A stretch of 64,000 bases of DNA, taken from positions 72,745,345 through 72,809,344 of the forward strand of contig CM075857.1 in assembly GCA_037975125.1 (NCBI GenBank). Direction: 5' to 3'. The notes beneath the pieces are model-generated. The model worked only from the letters and a program-made list of their open reading frames with translations, was not told the origin of the DNA and did not search any database. Numbering within the stretch: the first letter of the stretch is position 1; each line of letters begins with the position of its first letter. Positions 18,773 through 32,273 of the stretch are shown piece after piece. Made by a program: the position numbers and the translations under genes. The DNA is from Latrodectus hesperus. Its lineage: Eukaryota > Arthropoda > Arachnida > Araneae > Theridiidae.

Positions 18773-21700
18773 CAAACTATTTTGTTATCAAATTATTATC
18801 AACAATTCAGAAATATTTGCAACCATTTACTTATATTACTGGAGTATATTAAACTATTGATAAAAGTAAATACTATATTTTATATTAATAAATAATGAAA
18901 AACTAACTATATAAAAAAATTATTTCTAATGAAATATTAAATGTTTTAGAAATATAAAAATAAATCTAGCCATATTACATGATGGAAAAATTTTTATTCA
19001 CACAAATTTGCTGCATTTAAAATTTATTTTATTTTATTTACAAATTATTTGCAATATTTATGTAAATTAATAGTGTCTATTTCTCAAAGAAATCTCTTAT
19101 AATGATATTCATGAAATTCTTTATTTATTTGATGAAACAAAATAGGAATAATTTATCAACGTAAGTTGAATATTACAAATGACTAAAAAATGCATGTGAA
19201 TAAATGCTTACATAAATAAAAAAAATCCATGAGAATGAATGCAAACATAAATTATGAAATGAATGCATAAATAAAAAATTGTATGTGTATTTTAATTGAA
19301 AGAGTCCTTAAATCACAAATGTGCAAACGAAAGAATTTCAAGATTACTTTGATATTTGGAACATTATATATATTATGAATCAGTGTGCCTAAATTAACCT
19401 TAAAATAGGATTTATTTGTTTTATTTAAGAAAAAAGAGTTATAGCTACCTTAACTACCAGAATTTTATTTTAAGATTGTCGTAACCGCTGCAAAATTATC
19501 AAAGATTTATTTCATTAATTCTTATATAGAAATTTATTACTATCTTTAATAACTGGTGAAATTGTAATATTTAATTTTATTGCAAATATAATATAGATAC
19601 TTCTAAAATAAATAAAATGCTATTTGTAATGAGTGTTTATCAACAATTGAGAGTTTCCAATTTGGAAGCCAAGTAATAATTTTAAATAATTACTCGTTAA
19701 TTTTATAGTTAATGAGAATGAAGTTGAATATTATTTTTTTTCACAAAATTCTTTTAAATTTTCTGTGTGAATGTAGAAATTTAGTCAAATGATTTCCTGT
19801 TAAGAGTGTTGAAAAATGTTATAAAAGTTGACAATTATCTAAAACTTCTTATTCTCAATTATGATTATTGCAGAAACATTTTCTGTCATTGCATCCCTTA
19901 ATTTAAGATGAATATTTCTTTTACATTTAGAATGTAGACTTTCTATTCTAAATTCTTTGTAATTATAACCAATTTTATCTTTAATTATGTTTACAATGCA
20001 CTTTTGTTTGATTAATATAATATATAATTATTGCTTTTATTATAATGAGTTATCTTAAACCTTAGCTGTTGTAAATACTTCAGTAAATTCTTTCATTGTA
20101 AATTTAATTGTAAATGATGATTCTTTATAAGAGTGTAAGATGAACAAAATGACATTAAAAAGATCAATTAATTTATGGAAAAAGTGATTACTTGTATAAA
20201 TCAGTTCAATTTATCTTTTTGATTATTCTAATGCAAGTGTAAAAATTATGAATGTTTTCTTCTAAGTATTAGAATTTTGTATACGGGATCATTACATGAA
20301 TATTAGCAATGAAAAAGAAAATAATAAGCTAACATTATACAAAAACATTTCTTCAGATTACTTAATGTCGTGACCAAAGACAATGCTGTCGGATGAAATG
20401 GATGCCTCTGCGTGACAAACTTGTTCAGAACTTTTTTCGCTCCGTTGTCGACAATAAATGAACAAAAGATTTGTCGTAGCAAAATGTCGTGAGTTATGAG
20501 ACTTGAATTCTTGATTGTTTATTAGCCATTTTTTGATTTATGTGGGGCACATAGAATCATCTATAACTTAAGCGATATACAATACAATTTTTCGCAATAA
20601 CTGTGTTTACAAACAACTTGCAAAACAATTTTGTTCATCTACAAAATTTTATTTGTTTTACATTTTCATCTCACACATGCTTTTTTCTGTATTTCTTAGA
20701 AAAATAAACAGTTGTTTGTCTCATAGCACATTTACTTCATTAAATATTAATATTTCACTACAATTTAAATATTTAAGCATTTTGAGCTTTCTTTAGTTTT
20801 CTTCAATATACATAAATATTTTATTAAGTATGTAAGAATTAAGTATTTTACACAGGTAAGGAAAAAAATTAACAAAACACAGGGAGTTTTTTTTTACTTT
20901 TTTTAAAAAATTTATATTTAATAATTTAAAAAATAATAAAACAATGTTTAGTTTAAACAGTTAATAATCAATCTCACTGCTTATGCCCCGCATGGATGGA
21001 GATATATTATAATATATAAAGCCGAATCATTATGCACTATAAAATATTAAGTAATTTAATATTAATGATTATAAAACTACGAAATAAAATATTACATCTT
21101 TTTATTAAAATGTAACAATTATAATCTTGTAATAGTAAGTTTTTTGTGGTCTGGATTTTATAAATATTATGTAAGTAATATCAATCAAATTATTTTCAAT
21201 AACATTCAAAAATGTCTACACAATCTTAATTGTAAATTTCTAAATGATTTTAATGCATTTAATTTTTAAAAATATTATGGAAAAAAATAATTGAAAATAT
21301 CAATTAAAAATATTTTAATATTTTTATGCTGTAAGAAAGATATTTAATCTAATACTTAAATATAAGGAGAATTACATAAAAATAAAGTTAATAAGAATAA
21401 TGATGCTTAATGTATAGCGCGTGGTTTTCTTATTTGTGATAAAAGTAGGTATTTTAAATGGAAGCACATTATTTCCTTAACATATGCTTCGACACAATAA
21501 AATATATTTAACTTATAATAAATAAAATGTGGAACATGATAAATTGTTTTTCGTAATTATTTTGAATTTAAAACAATAGTTGTTTGAGAACAAATCTAAA
21601 AAATGACATCTCCACAGACAGGAACATTTACATATACAATAATAAATTTCAATTAATAGTTATCTATAGGAAGTTACTAAATGTTATGTTTCTAACTGTC

Positions 21701-24339
21701 AAAATTTATATCTTTACTGGGTTTTGTTCCATTGAATTTTACAATACGAATTTGATGTTATGGAGACATTAATTTACTGATATTCAAAAATTCACGAAAT
21801 GTATTAACATTTTAAAAAAGATTTAATCAGACACATGATTTTTATATACTTCATATAAATTGCCTATTTTTTGATAACAAATCATCAGCAAAACCTAAAG
21901 ATATTTTGTTAACATAAAAGAAACAATTTATGCCAGGGAATTTTTCCATAACAGGAAACAAAATATGTATATAATAAATATAGTCTTAAAAATGAAAATA
22001 AATGTATATTTAGTTTTTGTTAAACAAATTTAAGTGCAAATTCAAAAATTATTTATGATTGATTATTAGAATTACATATAATTGCTTGATATTACGATAT
22101 ATAGAGATGAAAACTCTATATGTAGAAAACTCGAGATTAAAGATATTTCTATCAAATATAAAATTTCAGCATAGATGAAAAATAATTAAATGTACTTACT
22201 TATTAAAGTTCCCAATGAATTATATTCAAACTGGACTAGTTCAATTAAATAATATGACATACACGTAACAAATTTCAAATTAACGATAATTAAATGAGTC
22301 ACTATGCAGCTAATAAAATTTAAAAAAAATAAAGCTAAATTTTCTTTTGGAAAAATGAAATTGTAAAAAAGTGTTATTCAATTTTTAAAACTTGTGTGAA
22401 GCTTTCATGCTTTAATTTTACGGTGAAAATATAATATTTCTCAATAAACTTCAACCAGAGAAGAATCTATATACTATTTCTTATCTTTTCGTTTTCTCTT
22501 ACACATTTCTAAGAAAATAATCTGGAATTCTAATATTTTGATAAAATTTATGTCATTTCTTACTTTACTCTTTTGTGTTCTAAGCTAAGAACCATTTTGT
22601 ATTTTTCAAACGTGCGTTTGCGTGACCACCATTTCAGTATCAGTAATATATTTAAAGAATTTGTCGTTGAGATTAACTTTCAGTTATGTGGCAGCAGTAG
22701 AAAGTTACATAGCATACTCAAACTCAGGGGATTATGGTCACAAATTTAATACTTAAACTTACTAGGTCAAGGTCTTGAAATTGAACAAATGTTATCGTAG
22801 ACTGCGAAATTACATTATTTTCCAGGCATCGTATTTTACATTTTTTATTTTAAAATATAGTAAAAAATGTTACTGAATTTGCACCAAGATTGTTATTGTA
22901 AAATGTATTTATTTTTCATAAGTGAAGTTTTTATTTTTAAAGTAGTATATGTAATTTCGTTTAATTTTTTCATTTTAATATTTTTGTCCTACTTGTTAAA
23001 ATTATTGTAGTATAAAAATACTTCTCACTACATTTTTTTAACATATTTGATTTGGTTAAATTAAATACCGTTTGTGTGTGTGTGTGTGTTATAATTTACA
23101 ATCTTTAAAAATGCTATGAAAATTACGTATATAATGTAAAAAATAGTTTTAATTATAAATACAGTATTATTTTAACAAATGACATTCTCATTGTTCTTAT
23201 ACTTATAGAAGCGTTTGTCATATTATTAAAATTTCCTTAATGCTAATTTATTTAATATCATAAAAAATAAAAATAAAAAAATATAAAAAAATGTCGATCA
23301 ATTTTTTAACTATTTAATTTCGTATTTTTTGGCATCAAATATGAAAAGTTATATTAATATGCATATTGCTATTTATTTACCTGAATAGTACAGAAAATCT
23401 GAAAAATAAATTTAAAACTCATAAAATAAAAAGTAAAAATAATTATTATTGTTGATAGAACAAAAGAAATATTTTTCGTTAAGTGACACTAAAATTATAT
23501 TTCTCTTAAATAAAAAATAACTCAGAAAATTAAATAAAACTGATTCTATAATGCATAACAATTATAAGAGACTATACTTTGATTGGATTCAAATCATAAA
23601 TGGCTTTTGCTCTAAGTTATTTTAGGAATCGATATAGGATTTAATTAAAATTAAGGTAGTGGAATATTATTCTATGTGGATTGAATACACAACTAACAAC
23701 TAAGCACATAAATCGATACTAGATTTTGCATTATGTAAGCCATCATTCTACCAATCATATCATATATATTTTTAAAATGGAATAAATCTGGCATTGCTAT
23801 GTAACCATTGTGTGTAAGTGAGTGACTCAAAACATAAAGGAAATATAGGTGATTTTACATAAAAGGTTTTTACACCTTTTATATGTAAAAGCCCTATATT
23901 ATTTACCTAACGCTATATTTCTGAAAATAGTAAGTCCAGACATATGTATGTTCTAATATAATCTTTTGATTCTTTTACAAGATTTTACGAATGTGTGTGT
24001 ACTATTAAGCATTTAAAACGCATATGATTTTCATAATGATCTAGTTAATATGAATTTCTTCACAAAAAATGTAAAACATTATAACTTTGAGAATAGATTT
24101 GAAGATGATATAAATTAGTATTTGAAAAAAATGTTTTACAACTTGTAGCTAACTGGAAAACTCTCAGCAGCTAACTGGAATGGAGTTAAATGCAAAGCTT
24201 TTATAAGATTTCTTTCATGTGTATTCAATAAAGAGATAGAACCAGTTTTAGGACAATTATAAATATTGTTCTATAATCCTGTAGGTGGAAAAAGATAGCT
24301 TCGAAGCAATTTATCAATGTAGTAACATACATATACATG
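18773..24339. other. Long AT-rich spacer, no gene seen
   Basis: Over 5 kb of strongly AT-rich DNA without any long tandem array or recognisable element. The only longer frame (21584-21772, 62 codons) has no family resemblance. A (TG)n run lies at 23073-23088. A stem (ttttacataaaaggt with its partner) lies at about 23845-23898. A slightly less AT-rich patch at 20360-20490 holds no frame. Confidence 0.55.
23845..23898. repeat. Imperfect hairpin
   Basis: The arms atataggtgattttacataa and its near complement (accttttatatgtaaaagcc then ctatat) pair around a short loop, with small bulges. It could be a minor foldback repeat. Confidence 0.4.
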
Positions 24340-24612
24340 CGCTGATCGATGGCTGAGTGGTTAGCATTCCTGACTCTTGAGTTGTAGGTCTCGAGTTTAA
24401 ATCCCGGTTCGGGCATGGATGTTACTTTCTTTCTCTGTTCTCTCTGTGTTTTTGTGTCCTTTCTTCTGTGATGATATATGAATGTGGCCCACCCTATAAA
24501 CGGGTATATGGTTGTATCACAGGTGCCCGCTGGGTAAAGACAAACGAGTAGCAGTTAAGGGCCTTGTTGTCCCATAGGGTTCGTCACCCAAGTGCCCGCC
24601 GTTGATAAAAAA
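24340..24612 (+). mobile_element. tRNA-derived SINE
   Basis: The head (about 24340-24415) looks like a degraded tRNA: an A-box-like tggctgagtgg at 24350-24360 and a B-box-like tcgagtttaaatccc at 24391-24405, spaced as in a tRNA-type RNA polymerase III promoter. An unrelated body follows (gtggcccaccctataaacgg … caagtgcccgccgttgat) and an A-rich tail aaaaaaa at about 24606-24612. The head cannot fold as a sound tRNA end to end. The flanks acatacatatac and aaacatatagc may be a decayed target duplication but are not convincing. Confidence 0.7.
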
Positions 24613-26423
24613 ACATATAGCTACAGTTATATTTTCTAAACTTTTTAAGAGCAATACAAATACGACAGTTAATCAAGAGTTGAATTATTTTAAAAGAAAC
24701 TTGCATTCGGACGTCATATATCTAAGAAAAACTTTAAATAGAGAGACATAAAATATTTTATTCTCTGTACCTTTTGAAATAATCAGCAATATATTGGAAG
24801 ATTAACAAATTAATCACGTGAGAAGGACCAGAATTAAGGTCTCTTCAAGAATTTTGCTTATGGTGAAAAATTACATATTGCAACAAAAGACATATTTTTT
24901 TCATCTCACATGCATGATCATATCTTACTGAAAATTAATATAATATTTATTTAAGCAATGAAAACATTAATGTTTATATAAGCTCATCAATAGCTACAAA
25001 ATAAAAAAGTACAAATCAATATTTGTGTTCACACACAAATAATAGAATTCAAATTTATATATATCCAATAGAAATCCTTAAATTATAAAATCTGACGCAT
25101 CAGAATTGTTGTTTGAAAAAACATGAACAATTCTTGACTATAGTTCTACAAAAGATGGGTTAATATCTTGGACAATATGATGCATTTGTAGAAACAAAAC
25201 CTTAGTACAAGGCCATATTATCAATTGAGATCTTTTTTGTGACAAGAAGTCCTGAAATGTGGGACAAGAGGAATTTTAGAAAAGAGCAACATTGCTGTCA
25301 GACAATACAGCTCAAAATATATGAAAGTGTGTCAAGTACAGATGTTAAATGCACTTGAGTCAAATGCTTATAAAATCTATTGATACATTTGCTTATCATG
25401 AGTATTTTTCTATACAAAGTAAGGTGATGCAAACTAAATGATTTTTTTCATAATCTAGAAGAAAAATTATAATTCTAACAGAATTTCAATTTCTTTTTAT
25501 AAAAAAAAAAAAAAAGAAAAAGACTTCTTTTATTTTACTTTTGTTTATGTAATTGTTTGATTAAATATTTTTAAAAGTACAGGGAACTAAATGTTTTAAC
25601 ATTTTCTTACAAAAGACTAGAAATCATTAAATTCAGTAAATTTCAAATTGAAAAGAAACATTATTAGTTTATGAAGTCAGAATTTTCAGGTCCATTTAAA
25701 CTCGAATACGCGGTGATCGTAAGTGTTAAATAGAACAAAACAGCAAGATTAAACATACATAGTGCAGTTATAGATTAAAAGTTATAGCTAAAAATATTTC
25801 TGGTGCCAGTTTTTATAATAATTCTGTTAATTTAATGATATGTAAGTTTAATTTTGTGGATAATAATGTATATAATACTTTCGAAGAATGTTTATTAATT
25901 GAATGCAAATGATCACAAAAACTAATTTTTTTTAAAATCTACTCGTTGATAATTTCAATATTTACATATTGATAATTGATATGGCGTTATTTATTGCGAC
26001 TTAATTTACAAAGCATTGTAAAAATCAAAAATAATTTAATGGGATTTATACGTCTTCCATCTATGAGAAAGTGTTTCTCTTGATCAAAGACATAATGCAT
26101 ATGGTAACAGTATTTCGAAATTAACAGTATGTATATGTAAAAGGTATTCTGATTAAGTAATTGGGGATCATCTGTAGTAGAAACACTAACTCGTAATTTT
26201 ATTTTTAAATATTCATTTTATTTTCATAATTATTATTATTTCACATAAAAGAATCTTATATTTCACACCTTATGTTCTATTAAACATGATTAAATAATTT
26301 TGCTTTTGTTTAAAATTTTGTTGGATTATCTTTGCTATCTTTCTGAATTTGTCTAATGAATAACATAATTTTTTTAAATTAATCTAATTGACGCTTCATT
26401 GAATAATAGGATACTTGAACTTA
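24613..26423. other. AT-rich spacer, no gene seen
   Basis: No useful open frame. A 15-A run lies near 25501. Nothing else stands out. Confidence 0.55.
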
Positions 26424-28014
26424 CACTGCCAGAAATTGAAAATATATCACCAAGAAAATCCAGAAAATTATTTAAATTTTAGGTCAGGAACATCGTACCG
26501 AGTTATACACATGCAGTGAAATGCTCAGTTCTCCAGTGCATGTAGGATAAGACATAAGGTGAGCAACCCACAAAATGGGCAATATACATGCCGTTATTGC
26601 TCCAATTAATCTTTGAGAATTTGTTCTTGTCATCTGAAATTGCAGAGAGCTCCAGGTCATCATTGATGGAGTCAATTTTAGCAGACAGACCAGTTTACGA
26701 GAGGTATGTTGAAAAAACTGAGAAGGGCAGGTTGGTTCTTATGTCAAAAAAAGATAATAGACATCTTGACTGGACACAGTGCTCCCGTAATGGCGAAGAT
26801 TTTTGGAACAAGGAACTGGAGAACGTTTGAGCAGTGCCGGTGCAACCAGAGAGACATCAGCTTACGTGGATCTACTTGTCCGACGTAAAGTGGTTCCTAA
26901 AAGCACGTATTCCGATATTTTGCAGCATATGCAAGACATCCTGAATGTTCCCATATCGAGAATAACCATTCGTCATCAACTGGTTGCTAGTTGTCAGCAT
27001 TCATGGCATCCATTAAGAAAATTGCCATTGAATCTACACCATAGAAACCAATGTCTAGAATGAAGCCGGATTAGAATGATGTGGTAGGCAGAGTGGAACA
27101 GGATCGTCATCTCAAATGAGTTGAGCTCTATGCATACGAGTGTGGTGTCAACGTGGAGAAAGTTATAATCCTTCAGCACGTGCATTATACCTCACCACGT
27201 GACAACTCAGCATCATAGTTTGGATTGCAATTGGGTACGATTCTAGGTCAGCTCTAGTTCGTATTCCCGATACTATAAAAACCAGCCGCAGTCCAGTGAC
27301 GGGGATGATGTGCTGCGACTGGTGACACTCCCCTATTTTCAGGGTTAGCCAAATGCTCTTTATCAGCAGGATAACAAGAAAAAGTGAATATTTACGCATA
27401 CATTTTAAGAGAACATTTCACTATAAGCGCCCCACTGCTGTACAACGTGGCATCATGGCTTAGGGTGCCGCTGTGCATGATTCCAAGTCAACTCTATTTA
27501 ATATTTACGACACTACGGCAACGCAACGTTACATGGACGTTACTGCGTCCAGTGACACTCTCTTACTTTCAGGGCGTGTTAAATGCCCTTTATGAGGGGA
27601 TAATGCAAAACCACACATTGCTTGCATCAGCCACTATGCCTTGCGATCCTTAGAGATACTTCCCTAACCTTCGTGTTTTCTCCCTACTAGTACACGTTTA
27701 GGATGTGATTGGATGCTATGTGCAAACTCTACCACTGCCTCCTTCAGAAGACGTACTTTGGCAAATGGCTGACAAGAAATAATAAGAGCCGTTCTTCAGG
27801 ATGCCATCATTATTTTATTGACTCTGTGCCTAGACCAGTTGCTTCGTTCATCGCTGTAAGCGATGGTCCTACAACCTACTGACCTAACCCTGTTCTTGCT
27901 CTGTATTATGCATGTCATTTCAAAAGACAGATCACTTACTGTCCGTTGCTGTTTCTCTCTGTTTGCCGAGTTTCGTCAAATTCTGACAACTGGTTCTTGA
28001 TGTCGGGCAGCATA
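26422..28014 (+). mobile_element. Decayed Tc1-like transposon (rearranged)
   Basis: TA at 26422-26423 is followed by cactgccagaaattgaaaat. At the other end cgggcagca (to 28012) is followed by TA at 28013-28014, and its reverse complement tgctgcccgacatcaagaac is a degenerate partner of the left tip. Between them lies a Tc1-type transposase on the plus strand, badly broken and with one segment present twice. The length of about 1.6 kb is full size for Tc1. Confidence 0.75.
26588..27880 (+). pseudogene. Tc1-like transposase pseudogene with a duplicated central segment
   Basis: Pieces recognisable in order: helix-turn-helix region (26706-26830, DILTGHSAPVMAKIFG), the GATRETSAYVDLLVRRKV stretch (about 26836-26889), ISRITIRHQLVA and PLRKLPLNLHHR (to 27060), then the first catalytic motif at 27103-27120, which reads IVISNEL so the Asp has become Asn. 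The central segment (WGAI-like through the YFQGV and QQDN-like motifs) occurs first at about 27140-27365 and again, diverged, at about 27390-27610. The C terminus follows (about 27650-27880), with recognisable LRSLE, CDWM and DSVPR-type remnants in shifted frames. Multiple stops and frameshifts make it nonfunctional. Confidence 0.75.
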
Positions 28015-29187
28015 ATTTAATAAGGATTTAATATTTTTCTGATAATAATGTATGTTTATAACAGCAGGTAATACTATTCAGTAGGCTCTAAAAAATTTCA
28101 GGCAAAACATTTTTTTGTAAATTATATATCAATTGCTTGCATGGAAAAGCAATCACAAAATCAAATGTTACATAAGGGATTTTTTATTTGATGTATCGTT
28201 AACAAATATTTATTCAATAAAAGTACCTTATAAAATAAATACCGTTGATCAATGTGTGTTTAACAACAAAGTACTTCTGGATTATTCTCTATATTCAGAT
28301 TTTAAGAATAGTTACTTTTTGAAATGTTTTTAAATATTGTTTTGAATTTAGAAACAATTTTGTAATTTTTTTCATAAAAATTTTCGAACAACTTTGTACC
28401 AGTTTTCAATTTAATATTCGATGGCAATTTGATATTAATATTTTAAGTAAAATCCATATTTAACCAACTAAGTAGAATAACGATGAGTTGAAGTTAAATT
28501 ATATAAAATAATTAAAAAAGAAACCGATTGTCATAAAAATTATTCACTGATTCAATATTGTAAAAAATCATTTTCAATCTAATATATGTGAAATCATTAA
28601 CGAATCAAATAGTGAGAATCTACAAGTAGTCATTTTTCTTTTGACTATATGCAAGCATTTCGAATAAAAAATTGTCATTTTAAGCATTTAGTATTACTCA
28701 TTATTTATTTCCAGCACATTGTTTTCTTCAAGATAATTAATAATGTCTAACGGTTATACACAATATTTGATTTCTGGAATTATTAAAAAATTAAATTGTC
28801 AAAAATGGAATATACAGTAGCAGGCACGGATGTTATTCTGAATTATCCATTTATGGAAGAATCTAGAAATTTGTTTTGAACAGAAAACAGTCCAGATGCA
28901 TATGTTATCATACATTTGTATTCATTTGTAAATTTTAATCCTAATATATTCTTATAATTTAAAATATATTGCAATTTAATAGTACTAATGTATCAACGTT
29001 ACACTAAATGTTCGTAAAGTGCCATGATACAATACTTCTATCATATGTTATTTGTTTGACTTAAAGTATAGTAATTAGTAAAAATAGTGATGTCTAGACC
29101 ACCAAGTTTAATTTTTTCTCGTGTTGAATTCATGACTATAATTTTTTTTTTGTATTTCAAACAAATAATTTATAACAAGAAAACAGA

Positions 29188-29379
29188 GAATGATTTTTGG
29201 AGTTTTGATTTTTATTTGCCCCTTAAATTCTAATTTCTAACAAAATTGGTAAATGATTTGTTTTAAAATGTGGTAATCTCCATGTAACTCAAATGATTTT
29301 TGGAGTTTTCATTTTTTTCTTCCATCTAAAAATTTCTATTTTCATATAAAATTAGTAAATACTTGTTTAAAATTATGAT
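29188..29379. repeat. Two-copy degenerate tandem duplication
   Basis: The block tgatttttggagttttgatt at about 29191 recurs as tgatttttggagttttcatt about 101 bases later. Both are followed by similar ttctaatttc and aaattggtaaat-type sequence. This is an old local duplication. Confidence 0.5.
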
Positions 29380-30321
29380 AAAATTTATAATTAGCACAAA
29401 ATAGTTGAACAATCCGGTATACCTAAAACAGGTGTAAATGAGAAATTATATTTTAACATTTTCTATAAATGAGATAAAGGAATCATCAATTCGATATACT
29501 TATCGTGACAATAATTTGTCATTTATTTTGATAATATTACTTTTAAAATTATTATCAATAAAGAGATTTATTTTGAGTGAAAATAAAGAAAAAATACAAC
29601 AAACAAAATGCGAAAAGAAAAAAGCATTTTTGTAACAATTATAACCTAAAGAACTTGACGAAACAATTAACATCATAAGGGCTTAAAATTATAAATGAAT
29701 TTAAGATGTAATGATATTGAATAATTGACAGAAAATCATAATTTACATTTATTAATATTAAAAATTAAGAGTTTATTGAAACTGTCTATTTTTCTTCTAT
29801 ATTTATTAAGGAATATTCATTAATATACAATAATTAATAACAAAGTATTAAACTAGTTATAGCCATTATTACTGTAATCAAATACATAGTCCTCTGGAAT
29901 TAGCGGAAGATTATTAAATCCTATATATTTCTATTAATATTTATGATTTTTTCTCATATATATTTTCGGATTAGCATTTTAAGGGTACTTATGTTCAAAT
30001 GATTTTTAATAATAGAGCTTCATCAAAAAATATACAATATCTATGATTATCAAACAAATTGTAAGTATTTAAAGTTAGTTGGATTTTTTTTAACATTGCT
30101 TGGCGTCACTAGCTTTAAGAGTAACAGTAAAATTATAAATATTAAGATTTTTAGATATAATTATGACTTGCTTCGTATCAGCAACACACCCTAAAAAGGA
30201 AGTAAAATTTCAAACTTATATGCTATGCTTCAACAACTTCTTTCATTAAAATTTGAAACTAAGAAAAAAATAATGCAAGTCAGATAAAAACAACCCTAAA
30301 GAGAAAGGATAGGAAATAAAT

Positions 30322-30669
30322 TTAAAACACAGCCACAGGTCTGACACGAAACGCTTGCACTCTATACATCGGAAAGACTTCATTCGTTATAACATTTGCA
30401 ATGCTTCCAGGCAAGTGTAGAGATAAAATGAGGAATGTAGTATGTTTTCCTCTCGTAGACCGCGCTTCCTGTATTGAATACCATGTTTCTGTGTTTTTCT
30501 TTGCATATCTTTCATTGAAAATTTTGCAGTTGAAGAACTTTTTTCTAGGTGGAATTTGAGAATATCTACATATAACACTGCGTGTTAAAACCCCCAAAGC
30601 TAAAAAGATGTAAAGTAAATTCAGAGCAAAAAGTGTAACGAGTTGTGCAAGTAAAAAATAAAAATACAT
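30322..30669 (-). CDS. Doubtful 115-codon open frame
   Basis: The minus-strand frame starts with a hydrophobic stretch (MYFYFLLAQLVTLFALNLLY, then IFLALGVL) that would pass as a signal anchor or membrane segment, followed by a basic region (RYSQIPPRKKFFNCKIF) and no known motif. A second, overlapping minus frame at 30387-30578 is also open, so the open state may just reflect a lower density of stops in this less AT-rich stretch. No start context, splice sites or relatives can be shown. I would treat it as noncoding unless transcripts exist. Confidence 0.12.
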   Translation of the reverse strand: MYFYFLLAQLVTLFALNLLYIFLALGVLTRSVICRYSQIPPRKKFFNCKIFNERYAKKNTETWYSIQEARSTRGKHTTFLILSLHLPGSIANVITNEVFPMYRVQAFRVRPVAVF

Positions 30670-31944
30670 TTACGCAAACCATAAAACTAAAAGCAAAAAT
30701 TCAGAATCGGTGTACTTGGCATAAGGCTTTTGTATTTTGTATGAAAGTGGTTCCTAAAGGTTGCAGCCTTTCTTTTCAGTATTTTACAAAATGTTTTGAA
30801 ATGTTTTCTACTATTTTAATGTTTCTGAAATCACACACATAAGTTAAACTGAAGTGCTTTACATTTTAATAAACTAATGTCTAACAACTTCTCATTATAA
30901 TTCTCTTATATAAATAAAATATTTTAGTGAAATAACTTAATAGTGTTTAGAGCAAAGAAATTTGCATTTTTTATTTGAAATGATTCAATAAAGAAAATAT
31001 AAATCGATCTAACTATTTATATTATTATGTAAATTAAAGCACATGCACAAACATACATGTTTATATAAAGTGTATTCATACATTGAATATTATATTCGAT
31101 ATAGCACTGCATACTGTGCCACAATCGTATTACATTGTGGGTTAGAGGTCATGTAACGAAATACTATAACAGTTTTATCCTTTTTGCCTGAAGTAAAATA
31201 TTCTTTCACGCATAAATTTTAATTGTAGATTTATATTTATGCTGTATTTAATACTTAAAAAAATAATCAGTTTTGACAAAGTCAGACGAGTTATATGATT
31301 GATATTTTCTATACTTAGAAAGAAGCTTACTTTAATTGAACTTGTTATTTATAAGTAAATGAACACATTTACTGCGCCTAAGCGGAATTTATAATTTAGC
31401 ATAGATAATTTATAAGTATTTGAAAGAATTTGTTTCTGAATACATTTACTTAGGCAATTGTATAAAATTTGTAACCAATTTTATATTATTAAAATATGTA
31501 TCAATAATATTTTTATTGAAACATTATAGGAAAGTAATATATTTTCAACTTAATATATATTTCCTCCTTAATGTTTCCGAGAATTTATGTCAACCAAAAT
31601 TGCAAATAAGGAAATTAAAATAAGTTGCTCAGATGTGAATAAAGGAAAGTTAATATGGTATTATATTTTTGCATATTGATGAAAATGTATGAAAGGAAAA
31701 TGTTTGAAGTAAATATTTTGCCTTAAAGTTTCCTAATTAATTAAATGTATAGAAATATGGAGTGAAAAAAATAAACTTCTAATTCTAAGGAGAAATCCAC
31801 CTGAAATAATGTTTACACACATAGACGGATTAGGCCAATTATAAGAAAATTGGAAGCTCATTGCGTTCAATGACAATAAAAATGTTAATTGAATGAAATA
31901 TTCAATTCTAAAATTTTAAGGAAAATCAAAATTCTGTAAATGAA

Positions 31945-32273
31945 TTCTTTGTTGCTATGCAAAATTAAGTCAGAAGGGTGAATCTTTCGTTTACCCAGAA
32001 CACAACGAAGGCGAAAGCGCGTTTTTTCTCTAAGACTCTTCCGATAGATGGCATTACCAGAGGATCCACTCCCTCAATTTTGACTAGAATGGAAGGAAAT
32101 TTTCTACAAAAAAATAAACTATGGTAACTACTAAACGACGACCCAGGTATTTCGATTCGACAGATTAAACGAGCGTGTATGTCATATATACTCTGTGGAT
32201 CTTTGGCGACATTAGGAAAAAAACCTAGTTTTCGATAAAAGCCCAATACCCTAACCACTAGACTATCACAGCC
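31945..32273 (-). mobile_element. tRNA-Glu-like SINE, minus-strand copy
   Basis: Read on the minus strand from 32273, ggctgtgatagtctagtggt gives a tRNA-like head with an A-box-type tagtctagtgg. It is followed by cacgctcgtttaatctgtcg and tagtagttaccat, which match the plus-strand copy at 42496 (gtgctcgttaaatctgtgg, gagcagttaccat). A distal match (cttaattttgcatagcaac against cttaaattcgcatagccaa) indicates that the repeat continues to about 31945, with about 110 bases of extra or diverged sequence in between. The B box is decayed. Confidence 0.65.

Larger units (their letters stand above)
28015..31944. other. AT-rich spacer with weak candidate frames
   Basis: No gene is supported except a doubtful frame at 30322-30669. 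A degenerate tandem duplication lies at 29188-29379. The other small frames (28133-28333, 29438-29635, 31420-31623) are AT-driven. Confidence 0.55.

Noticed and set aside
24340..24415. Functional tRNA gene
   Set aside because: A- and B-box-like motifs are present, but the stems do not pair and a SINE body and A tail follow.
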